37,572 bases of DNA from Gammaproteobacteria bacterium (GTDB lineage Bacteria; Pseudomonadota; Gammaproteobacteria; Thiohalobacterales; Thiohalobacteraceae): the NCBI GenBank assembly GCA_018819175.1, contig JAHJQQ010000005.1:1-37572 (forward strand), in the 5' to 3' direction. This document shows positions 24,678 to 33,027 of the stretch, piece by piece. The stretch's first letter is position 1. The number at the start of each line of letters is the position of its first letter. The notes under the pieces are model-generated. The model saw only the letters and a program-made list of their open reading frames with translations, had not been told where the DNA came from and did not search any database. Position numbers and translations under genes: made by a program.

Positions 24678-24875
24678 TTTCAACACGAAGGCGCAGAAGG
24701 CGCACAAAGGTAAAACGATTCAGGTTTAGTAAGGGAACGCTGAGCAAACCAACGCCTCTTTGAATTTGCCACGGAAACCACGGAACAATATCCATATCGA
24801 AAATGGTTCCGTGGTTTCCATGGCAAATAAGTTGCTGGAGTTCCTTTGCGCGCCTTCTGCGCCTTCGTGTTGAAA
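24678..24875. repeat. Nested long inverted repeat
   Basis: Outer arms of 33 bases (24678-24710 and 24843-24875) match with one mismatch. Inner arms of 22 bases (24765-24786 and 24806-24827) also match with one mismatch. The outer arm carries the CACGAAGGCGC text that recurs at 37341-37368. No reading frame is supported. The whole unit could extrude as a cruciform or fold as RNA. Confidence 0.8.
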
Positions 24876-24882
24876 AATTGCT

Positions 24883-25485
24883 TCAGCTCAGCTCCAGCCA
24901 GGCCGCGAGCTGCGCGCGTGCCTCGTCGAGGCCGGTGCCATCGAGCGCGGAGAACAGTTGTATGGTCGCGTTGGCGTGTATCGGGCCTAAGGCGCGGCGT
25001 ACCGAAAGCAGGGCATTCTGCGCCGCGCCGCGTTTGAGTTTATCCGCCTTGGTGAGCAGCACATGTACCGACAGGTCGGAGGCCTGGCACCAGCCCAGCA
25101 TTTTCCGGTCGTAATCCGTCAGCGGGTGGCGCACGTCCATCAGCAATATCAAACCGGCCAGCGATTGGCGCTGCTCGAGATAGGCGTTCAGGTGTCGTTC
25201 CCACTGCGCCTTCACCTCTGCCGGAACCTTGGCGTAACCATAGCCGGGCAGATCGACCAGACGCGCATTCGGCGTAATGGTGAAGAAGTTGATCAGCTGG
25301 GTGCGCCCGGGGGTTTTGCTGGTCCGTGCCAGGCCCTTGCGGTTGGTGATCACATTCAGCGCGCTGGATTTGCCGGCATTGGAGCGTCCGGCAAAGGCGG
25401 CTTCATGGCCGATATCGGCAGGCGCCTGGCTGATGCGGGCAGCGCTGGTGAGGAACTCGGCGGTATGGAAAGGGTTCTTCTGCAT
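24883..25485 (-). CDS. engB: Ribosome biogenesis GTPase EngB (YihA/YsxC), 200 aa
   Basis: This is a TrmE-Era-type GTPase needed for large-subunit ribosome assembly. The G motifs are in order: G1 GRSNAGKS (33-40), G2 Thr in PGRTQLINFF, G3 DLPGYG and G4 TKADK. The length is normal. It is read toward polA, and the polA-engB pairing is conserved in gammaproteobacteria. It diverges from the cytochrome c4 gene. Confidence 0.95.
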   Translation of the reverse strand: MQKNPFHTAEFLTSAARISQAPADIGHEAAFAGRSNAGKSSALNVITNRKGLARTSKTPGRTQLINFFTITPNARLVDLPGYGYAKVPAEVKAQWERHLNAYLEQRQSLAGLILLMDVRHPLTDYDRKMLGWCQASDLSVHVLLTKADKLKRGAAQNALLSVRRALGPIHANATIQLFSALDGTGLDEARAQLAAWLELS

Positions 25486-25684
25486 GGGGGCGCATTGTCG
25501 CTGTGTCGTGGCGGCTTGTCATGCCGTATCCTGGTCTTCCGAGGCCATACCCTCCCGGCGGCGCTATTGAACCGCCCTGGGGCCACTGGTATAAATGGCG
25601 ACTCTCCGGCCGTGGCGTCCCGCAAGGCGCACTCTCAGCGCCGTCATTCCGAATCGCCTTGAGGCAACAGGAGTTGGTTCCATC

Positions 25685-26299
25685 ATGAATAATCGGTTTG
25701 TTTTCGCAGCACTTTTCTCCTTTTCCACAGCGTTGATCGCACTGCCGGCCAGTGCCGCTGGCGATGCCGCCGCCGGTCAGGCCAAGGCCGCCGCCTGCGC
25801 CAGCTGCCACGGTGCCGACGGTAACAGCGCCAATCCGGACTGGCCGAAGCTGGCTGGTCAGCATGATAAATATCTGGCCAAACAGCTGGCCGACTTCAAG
25901 GCGGGCAACCGTAAAAACGCCATGATGGCCCCGATGGCCGCCGGTCTTTCCGAGCAGGATATGGCCGATATCGCCGCGTTCTTCTCCAGCCAGACCCTCA
26001 GCGGCGGCAAGGCCGATCCCAAGCTGGTTGATGCCGGCGAGAAACTGTATCGCGGCGGCAATGCCACCACCGGTGTCGCCGCCTGCATGGCCTGTCACGG
26101 CCCCAGTGGGATGGGTAATCCGCAGGCGAATTTCCCGCGTCTGAGTGGCCAGCACGCCGCCTACACTGTGCTGCAGCTGAAGGCATTCCGCAGCGGTGAG
26201 CGTGCCAACGATGCCGGCAAAATGATGCAGAATATCGCCGCGCGCATGACCGATGCCGAAATGCAGCAAGTTGCCTCCTATATCGAAGGTCTGCATTAA
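25685..26299 (+). CDS. Diheme cytochrome c4, 204 aa
   Basis: This is a periplasmic electron carrier to terminal oxidases or reductases. A signal peptide (1-24, ending PASA) precedes two homologous heme domains, with CASCH at 38-42 and CMACH at 134-138. Each has a downstream Met-containing stretch that supplies the axial ligand (NAMMAPMAAGLS, and GKMMQNIAARMT). AGGAG precedes the ATG at 25685; the upstream in-frame ATG at 25595 would spoil the signal peptide. A terminator follows. The gene leads into the cytochrome c maturation genes resB and resC. Confidence 0.93.
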   Translation: MNNRFVFAALFSFSTALIALPASAAGDAAAGQAKAAACASCHGADGNSANPDWPKLAGQHDKYLAKQLADFKAGNRKNAMMAPMAAGLSEQDMADIAAFFSSQTLSGGKADPKLVDAGEKLYRGGNATTGVAACMACHGPSGMGNPQANFPRLSGQHAAYTVLQLKAFRSGERANDAGKMMQNIAARMTDAEMQQVASYIEGLH

Positions 26300-26344
26300 G
26301 CGCTGCGTCGGTGGCGGCCTGTGCTGCCACGCGTGAGCAAACCA

Positions 26345-26380
26345 TAAAGGGTGGCCCTTGCGGGTCACCCTTTAATTTTT
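26345..26380 (+). terminator. Rho-independent terminator after cytochrome c4
   Basis: TAAAGGGTGGCCC, loop TTGC and GGGTCACCCTTTA form a 13-bp stem with one wobble pair, followed by a T-run at 26376-26380. Confidence 0.85.
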
Positions 26381-26455
26381 CAGGCTATACAACGCCCCCG
26401 CCGGTGTACAATGGCCGCCGTTCCGTTGCCGTGACCGCCTGCCAAGGTTTCTGTT

Positions 26456-28456
26456 TTGAGCACAGTCAGTAACAAACCGTCCCGCGCCGTTTCCCGATCC
26501 AGCGTGCTGCTGGAATTCCTGGGGTCCATGAATCTCGCCATCACCCTGCTGGTGACGGTGGCGGTCGCCTCGATCATCGGCACAGTGCTGAAACAGAACG
26601 AGGCCTATCAGAATTACATCGTGAAATTCGGGCCGTTCTGGTTCGAGGCCTTCAAAAGTCTCGGCCTGTATGACGTCTACAGCGCCGGTTGGTTTCTGGT
26701 CATTCTGACCTTTTTAGTGGTCTCCACCAGCGTCTGCATTTACCGCAACGCGCCGCAGATGCTGCGCGATATGCGCAGCTACCGGCTGAATGTGCAGGAA
26801 CAGTCGCTGCGCGCCTTCCATGCCAACCACAGTTGGACCTTGGCGTTGCCGGCCGCCGAGGTTGAGCGGCGCCTGAGCAACGTGATGCGCAGCAAAGGTT
26901 ATCGGATGCGCCGTAAGGATCACGGCGATCATCAGGTGATCGCGGCCATGAACGGCGTCGTCAATCGCCTCGGTTATATCTTCACGCACACGGCGATTGT
27001 CACCATCTGTATCGGCGGCCTGCTGGATGGGAATCTACCGCTCAAGCTCAAGGAGATGAGCGGTCAGATCAAGATCGAGAGTCGTGATCTGCCGGCTTCG
27101 CAGGTGCCGCGTGAATCCTGGCTGTCGGTGCAGAATCCGTCCTTCCGTGGCAGCGTCACCGTGCCGGAAGGTTCAACCGCCAACATCGCTTTTCTGCAAC
27201 TGCGTGACGGTTATCTGGTTCAGCCGCTGCCGTTTTCCATTGAGCTGAAGGATTTTCGTATCGAGCATTACGAATCCGGGCAGCCGAAATCCTTCGAAAG
27301 TGATCTGATCATCCATGAACCGGATCAGGAACCTGTGACCGCCACCATTGCCGTCAATCATCCGCTGATCCACAAGGGCTATGCCATTTATCAGTCGAGC
27401 TTCAACGACGGCGGCACCCATCTGGATCTGAATGCCTGGGGGTTCGGGCGTGCGCAGCTTGAGCAGCAGGCCTTCAAGAGCGCGGTGTTCGAGAAGCTGA
27501 GTGTGGAAACGGCGCAGGGGACGATGACCCTGGAGCTGGATGACTTCCGGCTGTTCAATATCAATCCCGCCGATGAAGGTTCCGGCAAGAAATTCCGCAA
27601 TTTCGGACCCAATTTCACCTTCAAGCTGCGCAATGCCGCCGGTGAGGCGCGCGAATTCGAGAATTACATGCTCCCGGTGGAATTCGAGGGTCGTCGCTAT
27701 TTCCTGAGTGGCGTGCGCGACTCGGTTGCCGATCCGTTCTTTTATCTGCATGTGCCCGCGGACCCGAAAGGCAGCCTGGAGCGCTTCATGCGTTTCAATG
27801 CGCTGTTGCAGGATACGGATCGGGTGGCCCAGATCGCGCAGGAAACCACCCGCCAGACCTTCGGTGAGGCGCAGCTGGAAAAGCCTGATCTGCATAAGGA
27901 AGTCGCCGCCACCATGCAGCGACTGGTCGCGCTGTTCACCCAAGGCGGCTTCGATGCCGTGGCTGAACAGGTTGAGAAGACCGTGCCCGAGGCCAAGCGC
28001 GGCATGGTGCTGGACGCTTATATAAAGGTGTTACGAAATATCCTGACGGCGCTGTATTTCGACCTGCTGACCACGGAGGGCGTTGATGTAAGCGCCGGCG
28101 TGACCGAAAGTGACAGCCGGTTCTATGATGACAGCATCAATGCGCTGGCGGTGCTGTCCAAATATGGCTCGCCGTTTTTCCTGGAACTAAAAAGTTTCGA
28201 GCATGTCCAGGCTTCCGGGCTGCAAATCGCGCGCGCCCCGGGTCAGACGGTGGTTTATATCGGATTTGCCCTGTTGATTGCCGGGGTATTCGTGATGTTC
28301 TATATCCATCATCGCCGGCTGTGGTTCTGGCTGCGCGAGACGGAAACGGGTACGGAATTACTGTTTGCCGGGACCGGCAACCGCGAGCATCGGGATTTCC
28401 GGCTCGAATTTGACCAGCTGATCCAGGTGCTGGACCGGCAGCTGCGTTCAGGCTGA
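26456..28456 (+). CDS. resB: Cytochrome c biogenesis protein ResB/Ccs1, 666 aa
   Basis: This is one of the two membrane proteins of System II cytochrome c maturation; it works with ResC/CcsA to deliver and attach heme. Membrane segments lie near residues 30-50 (MNLAITLLVTVAVASIIGTV), 80-98, 168-190 and 600-622, with a large periplasmic domain between the last two. The N-terminal text SSVLLEFLGSMNLAITLL is typical. The start appears to be TTG at 26456, with AAGG upstream; the next in-frame ATG (26528) would delete the conserved LLEFLGS. resC follows after 78 bases. Confidence 0.92.
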   Translation: MSTVSNKPSRAVSRSSVLLEFLGSMNLAITLLVTVAVASIIGTVLKQNEAYQNYIVKFGPFWFEAFKSLGLYDVYSAGWFLVILTFLVVSTSVCIYRNAPQMLRDMRSYRLNVQEQSLRAFHANHSWTLALPAAEVERRLSNVMRSKGYRMRRKDHGDHQVIAAMNGVVNRLGYIFTHTAIVTICIGGLLDGNLPLKLKEMSGQIKIESRDLPASQVPRESWLSVQNPSFRGSVTVPEGSTANIAFLQLRDGYLVQPLPFSIELKDFRIEHYESGQPKSFESDLIIHEPDQEPVTATIAVNHPLIHKGYAIYQSSFNDGGTHLDLNAWGFGRAQLEQQAFKSAVFEKLSVETAQGTMTLELDDFRLFNINPADEGSGKKFRNFGPNFTFKLRNAAGEAREFENYMLPVEFEGRRYFLSGVRDSVADPFFYLHVPADPKGSLERFMRFNALLQDTDRVAQIAQETTRQTFGEAQLEKPDLHKEVAATMQRLVALFTQGGFDAVAEQVEKTVPEAKRGMVLDAYIKVLRNILTALYFDLLTTEGVDVSAGVTESDSRFYDDSINALAVLSKYGSPFFLELKSFEHVQASGLQIARAPGQTVVYIGFALLIAGVFVMFYIHHRRLWFWLRETETGTELLFAGTGNREHRDFRLEFDQLIQVLDRQLRSG

Positions 28457-28534
28457 GTTCAGCGGATTGCGTTAAACTGCCATGGCTGCGGCAGATAATG
28501 GTTGCGGTGAAATAATTCAGTAGGAGTGCATGCA

Positions 28535-29710
28535 ATGTCGGTAACCCAACAGAATATCCTGGAGCAGTTCGATGACCGATCGCTCTGGCAACGGCTGGTA
28601 TGGCGGGATTGGGTGTGGGCGCTGCTGGTGTTGGCCGGCGCCGGCTACGCCTATGTGCATTATGTCGAACTCATGGATGGTTACGAAGTCGCCATCCTGG
28701 CCGGTACGGCGTTGAGCCTGATCGGTCTGGGCTGGGCCTGGAAGCCCATGCAGCCCCTGTCGCTGATGGTGACGGTTCTGAGCCTTGGTGCCATCGCACT
28801 GTACGGCACCAGTCTGGCCACGGCGGAATCCAACTTCTTCCTGAAATATCTGATCTCCAGCCAGTCCGCCATTATGTGGATGAGCGCGCTCTATGTGTTG
28901 GCGACGGCAACCTATTTCATGGCGCTGTTCGCACGCTCGGATTACACCGCCAAGGTCGCGAGTGCCTTGACCTGGTCGGCAACGACCATGGGTCTGGTGG
29001 GCTTGATGGTGCGCTGGCGCGAGTCCTATCTCATCAGTGCGGATGTCGGCCACATCCCGGTCAGCAATCTCTACGAAGTGTTTATTCTGTTTTCGATCAT
29101 CACCGCGCTGCTCTACCTCTATTACGAAGGTCGCTACCACACCCGCGCATTGGGTGGCTTCGTGTTGCTGGTGATTTCGGCGGCGGTTGGATTTTTGCTG
29201 TGGTACACCTTTGATCGCGAAGCACACACTATTCAACCGCTGGTCCCTGCGCTGCAGAGCTATTGGATGAAGATCCACGTCCCGGCCAACTTCATTGGTT
29301 ACGGCGCGTTCGCGCTGGCGGCCATGGTCGGCTTCGCGTATATCTTTCGCCATCGTCAGGAGCAGCGCCCCGGCGGCGCCGCCAACAGTCGCTTGCCTGC
29401 GTTGGAGTTGCTGGATGATGTGATGTACAAATCCATCGCGCTGGGGTTCGCCTTCTTCACGCTGGCCACCATTCTTGGCGCGCTGTGGGCAGCGGAGGCC
29501 TGGGGCGGTTATTGGTCCTGGGATCCGAAAGAGACCTGGGCGCTGATCGTCTGGTTGAACTATGCCGCCTGGTTGCATATGCGTCTGACCAAGGGCTGGC
29601 GCGGTACACCGATGGCCTGGTGGGCGGTGGTTGGACTGTTTGTCACCCTGTTCGCTTTCCTGGGTGTGAACATGTTCCTGTCCGGTTTGCATTCGTATGG
29701 TGAACTCTAA
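28535..29710 (+). CDS. ccsA: Cytochrome c biogenesis protein ResC/CcsA (CcsB), 391 aa
   Basis: This is the heme-handling partner of ResB in System II, an integral membrane protein with about eight spans. The heme-binding WWD signature is clear: WGGYWSWDPKETWALIVWL, with HMRLTKGWRG after it. Conserved His lie around the motif (for example MKIHVPANFIGYGAFAL). TAGGAG lies 8 bases before the ATG at 28535; a GTG at 28526 is also in frame. It is transcribed with resB and probably dsbA. In this window it is the only cytochrome c maturation system, so it likely matures cytochrome c4, P460 and NorC. Confidence 0.92.
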   Translation: MSVTQQNILEQFDDRSLWQRLVWRDWVWALLVLAGAGYAYVHYVELMDGYEVAILAGTALSLIGLGWAWKPMQPLSLMVTVLSLGAIALYGTSLATAESNFFLKYLISSQSAIMWMSALYVLATATYFMALFARSDYTAKVASALTWSATTMGLVGLMVRWRESYLISADVGHIPVSNLYEVFILFSIITALLYLYYEGRYHTRALGGFVLLVISAAVGFLLWYTFDREAHTIQPLVPALQSYWMKIHVPANFIGYGAFALAAMVGFAYIFRHRQEQRPGGAANSRLPALELLDDVMYKSIALGFAFFTLATILGALWAAEAWGGYWSWDPKETWALIVWLNYAAWLHMRLTKGWRGTPMAWWAVVGLFVTLFAFLGVNMFLSGLHSYGEL

Positions 29711-29804
29711 TCTGGGCAATTGTCTGAGTGCTTCCATACCCGGTATACCTTAACGACTCTGATAACCCAGCCGCGCGGCGGCCTGAGAATAACGAGGAAC
29801 GAAC

Positions 29805-30455
29805 ATGAAAAAATTCATTCAGACCTGTGTGTTGGCGCTCGGTATGGCGGTTCTGTCCGCAGGTGTTGTCCAGGCGGAAGGCGAGGCTGGCGCAGCGGGT
29901 TATGTAACCCTGGTGGCGCCGCAACCGACCAGCGATGCCAGCAAGATCGAAGTCGTGGAGATGTTCTGGTATGGCTGCTCGCACTGCTACCATCTTGAGC
30001 CGCTGTTGAGCAAATGGGTGTCGGGTATACCGTCGGATGTCGTGTTTGTGCGCATGCCCGCGATCCTGGGCCCGAGTTGGGAGATTCTGGCGCGTGGTTA
30101 CTACACCGCAGAACTGCTGGGCGTACTCGACAAGATTCATGCGCCGCTGTTCAACGCGATCCATGAGGGCAAACAGAAAATCAACAACGAAGATGACTTG
30201 GCGAAATTTTTTGTCGCTCAGGGCATAGATGAAAAACAATTCCGCGATACCATCAAATCATTCGGTGTTGCCGCCAAGCTGAACCGTTCCAAGCAGATGA
30301 CCCAGCGATACGGCATCACCGGTGTGCCGTCATTGATCGTCAATGGCAAGTACCGGACCTCGGCCGGTGATGCCGGCGGCCAGGAGCAGATGCTGGTCGT
30401 GGTGGATAAACTGATTGCCGAGGAACGCGCGGCGAAAACGACTGCTGCTAAGTAG
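29805..30455 (+). CDS. dsbA: Thiol:disulfide interchange protein DsbA, 216 aa
   Basis: This is a periplasmic oxidase of protein thiols. A signal peptide (1-24, ending VQA) is followed by the thioredoxin fold. The active site is C58-S-H-C61 (WYGCSHCYHLEP) and the cis-proline is GVPSLIVNGKY. The helical insert between them is DsbA-sized. The CSHC dipeptide differs from the CPHC of E. coli DsbA, which usually makes the site less oxidising (established for variants). Placement after resB-resC matches the common gammaproteobacterial order cytochrome c4/dsbA downstream of polA-engB. Confidence 0.9.
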   Translation: MKKFIQTCVLALGMAVLSAGVVQAEGEAGAAGYVTLVAPQPTSDASKIEVVEMFWYGCSHCYHLEPLLSKWVSGIPSDVVFVRMPAILGPSWEILARGYYTAELLGVLDKIHAPLFNAIHEGKQKINNEDDLAKFFVAQGIDEKQFRDTIKSFGVAAKLNRSKQMTQRYGITGVPSLIVNGKYRTSAGDAGGQEQMLVVVDKLIAEERAAKTTAAK

Positions 30456-30512
30456 CAAGATTAACTCGCGCCGATCCCGGCGCGATTGCCAGGGGGATTC
30501 TTCGGACCATCA

Positions 30513-32147
30513 ATGAAAGCAGCGGAACTCTTTGTTAAATGTCTCGAGAATGAGGGCGTCGAGTACATCTTCGGTGTGCCCGGCGAGGAAAATCTCGATC
30601 TCATGGATGCGCTGCTGGATTCCCCCATCCACTTCGTTACCTGCCGGCACGAGCAGGGTGCGGCCTTCATGGCCGACGTCTATGGCCGATTGACCGGCCG
30701 CGCAGGCGTCTGTCTGGCAACGCTTGGTCCGGGCGCGACCAATCTGATTACCGGCGTGGCCGATGCCAATATGGATCATGCGCCTCTGGTCGCCATTGCC
30801 GGTCAGGCCGACACCAACCGCCTGCATAAAGAATCCCATCAGGTGCTGGATCTGGAACTGATGTTCCAGCACATCACCAAATATTCCTCGCGCCTGCTGA
30901 CGCCGAACATCATCCCCGAGGTGGTGCGTAAGGCGTTCAAGCTGGCGCAGACCGAAAAGACCGGCGCGACCTTCATCGAGTTTCCCGAGAACATCGCCAA
31001 GATGATGATTGACGATGTGCCCTTGTCGGTGCGGCATCCCGAGGCGCCGGAACCCGCGCGTGATCGCGTGGAATATGCCGCTGAACTGATTTCCGAATCA
31101 CGCAGCCCGATTATCCTCGCCGGAAACGGTGTGATCCGCGCACGCGCCTGGAAACACCTGGCCGATTTTGCCACTCAACTCAACATCCCGATCGCCAATA
31201 CCTTCATGGCCAAGGGCGTCGTGCCGTTCGGTAAGAATCCCTTGGCGCTGGGCAGTGCCGGCCTGCAGGCCAATGATTATGTCAGCTGTGGATTCTCGCG
31301 CGCGGACGTCATCATCTGTGTGGGTTACGATCTGGTCGAATATCACCCGTATCTGTGGCATCCAACCCGCGACCGCAAGATCATCCACATCGACGCCAGT
31401 CAGGCCGAGGTCGATGCCAGTTATATGATCGAGGTCGGTGTGGTGGGCGATATCAAACACAGCCTGATGCGCATCGCCGAACTGGCAACGCCGCATCAGG
31501 GACAGCCGATGCGCGCACTGCGCGAGGCGCTGGTCGAGGACATGAGCCAGCATGCCAAGGACGAGGGGTTTCCGATCAAGCCGCAGAAGATCATCTGGGA
31601 TCTGCGCACCGCGCTGCATTTCGAGGATATTGTCATCTGCGACGTTGGCGCCCATAAGATGTGGATGGCGCGGATGTTTCGCTGCGAGTATCCGAATACC
31701 TGCCTGATCTCCAACGGCTTCGCCAGTATGGGCATTGCAGTTCCCGGAGCCATTGCCGCTAAGCTCGTGTACCCCGACCGGGCGGTGGTGGCGGTCACCG
31801 GTGATGGCGGGTTTATGATGAACTCCCAGGAGCTCGAAACCGCGGTACGTCTTGGCGTCGCGATCGTGATACTGATCTGGAACGACGGCGGTTACGGCTT
31901 GATCGACTGGAAGCAAATGAATCATTTCAATCGCATATCCAATGTCCGTTTTGGCAACCCGGATTTCGTGAAATATGCGGAATCGTTTGGTGCCAAGGGC
32001 TACCGCATCGAACGCGCTGCCGATCTCATGCCGACCCTGAAAAAGGCCATCGCTGACCGCGCCGTGTCCGTGATCGACTGTCCGGTGGATTATCGCGAGA
32101 ACCTGAAGCTCACCGAGAAACTCGGTAGTCTGGTATGTCCGCTATGA
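30513..32147 (+). CDS. Acetolactate synthase-like ThDP enzyme, large-subunit type, 544 aa
   Basis: This is a thiamine-diphosphate enzyme of the acetolactate synthase / benzoylformate decarboxylase superfamily. The N-terminal domain has GVPGEENLDLMDAL and the catalytic Glu in CRHEQGAAFMADVYGR. The C-terminal domain has the ThDP/Mg motif GDGGFMMNSQELETAV ending in IWND. It most resembles catabolic-type acetolactate synthases, and no regulatory small subunit (IlvH/N) is nearby. The exact substrate is not provable; other 2-keto acid chemistry is possible. The ATG at 30513 begins the homologous region; an in-frame TTG at 30486 is an alternative. Its last 13 bases overlap the next gene. Confidence 0.85.
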   Translation: MKAAELFVKCLENEGVEYIFGVPGEENLDLMDALLDSPIHFVTCRHEQGAAFMADVYGRLTGRAGVCLATLGPGATNLITGVADANMDHAPLVAIAGQADTNRLHKESHQVLDLELMFQHITKYSSRLLTPNIIPEVVRKAFKLAQTEKTGATFIEFPENIAKMMIDDVPLSVRHPEAPEPARDRVEYAAELISESRSPIILAGNGVIRARAWKHLADFATQLNIPIANTFMAKGVVPFGKNPLALGSAGLQANDYVSCGFSRADVIICVGYDLVEYHPYLWHPTRDRKIIHIDASQAEVDASYMIEVGVVGDIKHSLMRIAELATPHQGQPMRALREALVEDMSQHAKDEGFPIKPQKIIWDLRTALHFEDIVICDVGAHKMWMARMFRCEYPNTCLISNGFASMGIAVPGAIAAKLVYPDRAVVAVTGDGGFMMNSQELETAVRLGVAIVILIWNDGGYGLIDWKQMNHFNRISNVRFGNPDFVKYAESFGAKGYRIERAADLMPTLKKAIADRAVSVIDCPVDYRENLKLTEKLGSLVCPL

Positions 32148-32950
32148 CCCAGGCGTTGCAAAAAGAGCCGCCGACCGCGCCGGCCACGGGTCATCGACTG
32201 CGCATCCTCAGTTACAACGTGCAGACGGGTATCAGTACCACCCGTTATCGGCATTACCTGACCCAGAGCTGGAAGCATGTGTTGCCGCATGGCGAGCGTT
32301 TCCAGAATCTTGATCGTGTCGCGCTGCTCGCCAGCGAATTCGATATTGTCGGCTTGCAGGAAGTCGATGCGGGCAGTCTGCGCAGTGGTTTCATCAACCT
32401 GACCCAATACGTCGCCGAGCGTGCCGATTTCCCCTTCTGGTACGATCAGACCAATCGACGCATGGGGCCGATTGCGCAACATGCCATCGGCGTGATGAGT
32501 CGTTTCCACTGCACCGAGATTGTCGAGCACAAATTACCCGGCCCAATCCCAGGTCGTGGCACGCTGGCCTTGCGTTTCGGGCGTGGCGAAAATTCCCTGG
32601 TGGTGTTTATCGTGCATCTAGCGCTGGGCCAGCGTACGCGGATGCAGCAATTGTCTTATCTGGCCGAGCTGGTGAATCAGCATCGCAATGTCGTACTCAT
32701 GGGTGACCTGAATTTCCCCTCGCGCAGCCGAGAAATGGAATTCCTGATCAATAAGACCCTGATGACCGAGCCCGTGCATGGCCTGAATACCTTCCCCAGC
32801 TGGCGGCCCAATCGCAATATCGATCATATCCTGGTGACACCGACTATCCAGGTGAACAAGACGCATGTGCTCGATTGCCCGGTATCCGATCACCTGCCGT
32901 TGTGCATGGATATGACCCTGCCGGAAGGCGTGGATCTGTTCTGCGGATAA
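32135..32950 (+). CDS. Endonuclease/exonuclease/phosphatase (EEP) family protein, 271 aa
   Basis: This is a metal-dependent phosphodiesterase-fold enzyme. The EEP motifs are all seen: RILSYNVQTGI, DIVGLQEVDAGS (metal-binding Glu), HLALGQ, MGDLNFPSRS (Asp and Asn), NRNIDHILVTP and SDHLPLCMDM (catalytic His). It has no signal peptide. The start overlaps the acetolactate synthase-like gene by 13 bases, which implies translational coupling. The substrate (nucleic acid, lipid or small phosphoester) is unknown. Confidence 0.85.
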   Translation: MSAMTQALQKEPPTAPATGHRLRILSYNVQTGISTTRYRHYLTQSWKHVLPHGERFQNLDRVALLASEFDIVGLQEVDAGSLRSGFINLTQYVAERADFPFWYDQTNRRMGPIAQHAIGVMSRFHCTEIVEHKLPGPIPGRGTLALRFGRGENSLVVFIVHLALGQRTRMQQLSYLAELVNQHRNVVLMGDLNFPSRSREMEFLINKTLMTEPVHGLNTFPSWRPNRNIDHILVTPTIQVNKTHVLDCPVSDHLPLCMDMTLPEGVDLFCG

Positions 32951-33027
32951 GGGGCGCGTACATGGTAGCCAGGCAGGGTTCCAGCATCCGCAACGCCGTA
33001 TTCGCACGCTAGAGGCAGATTTTCCCC

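Noticed and set aside
28517..29737. 406-codon minus-strand frame opposite resC
   Set aside because: The plus-strand product carries the WWD motif and fits the operon; the antisense product is a low-information His/Gln/Arg-rich shadow.
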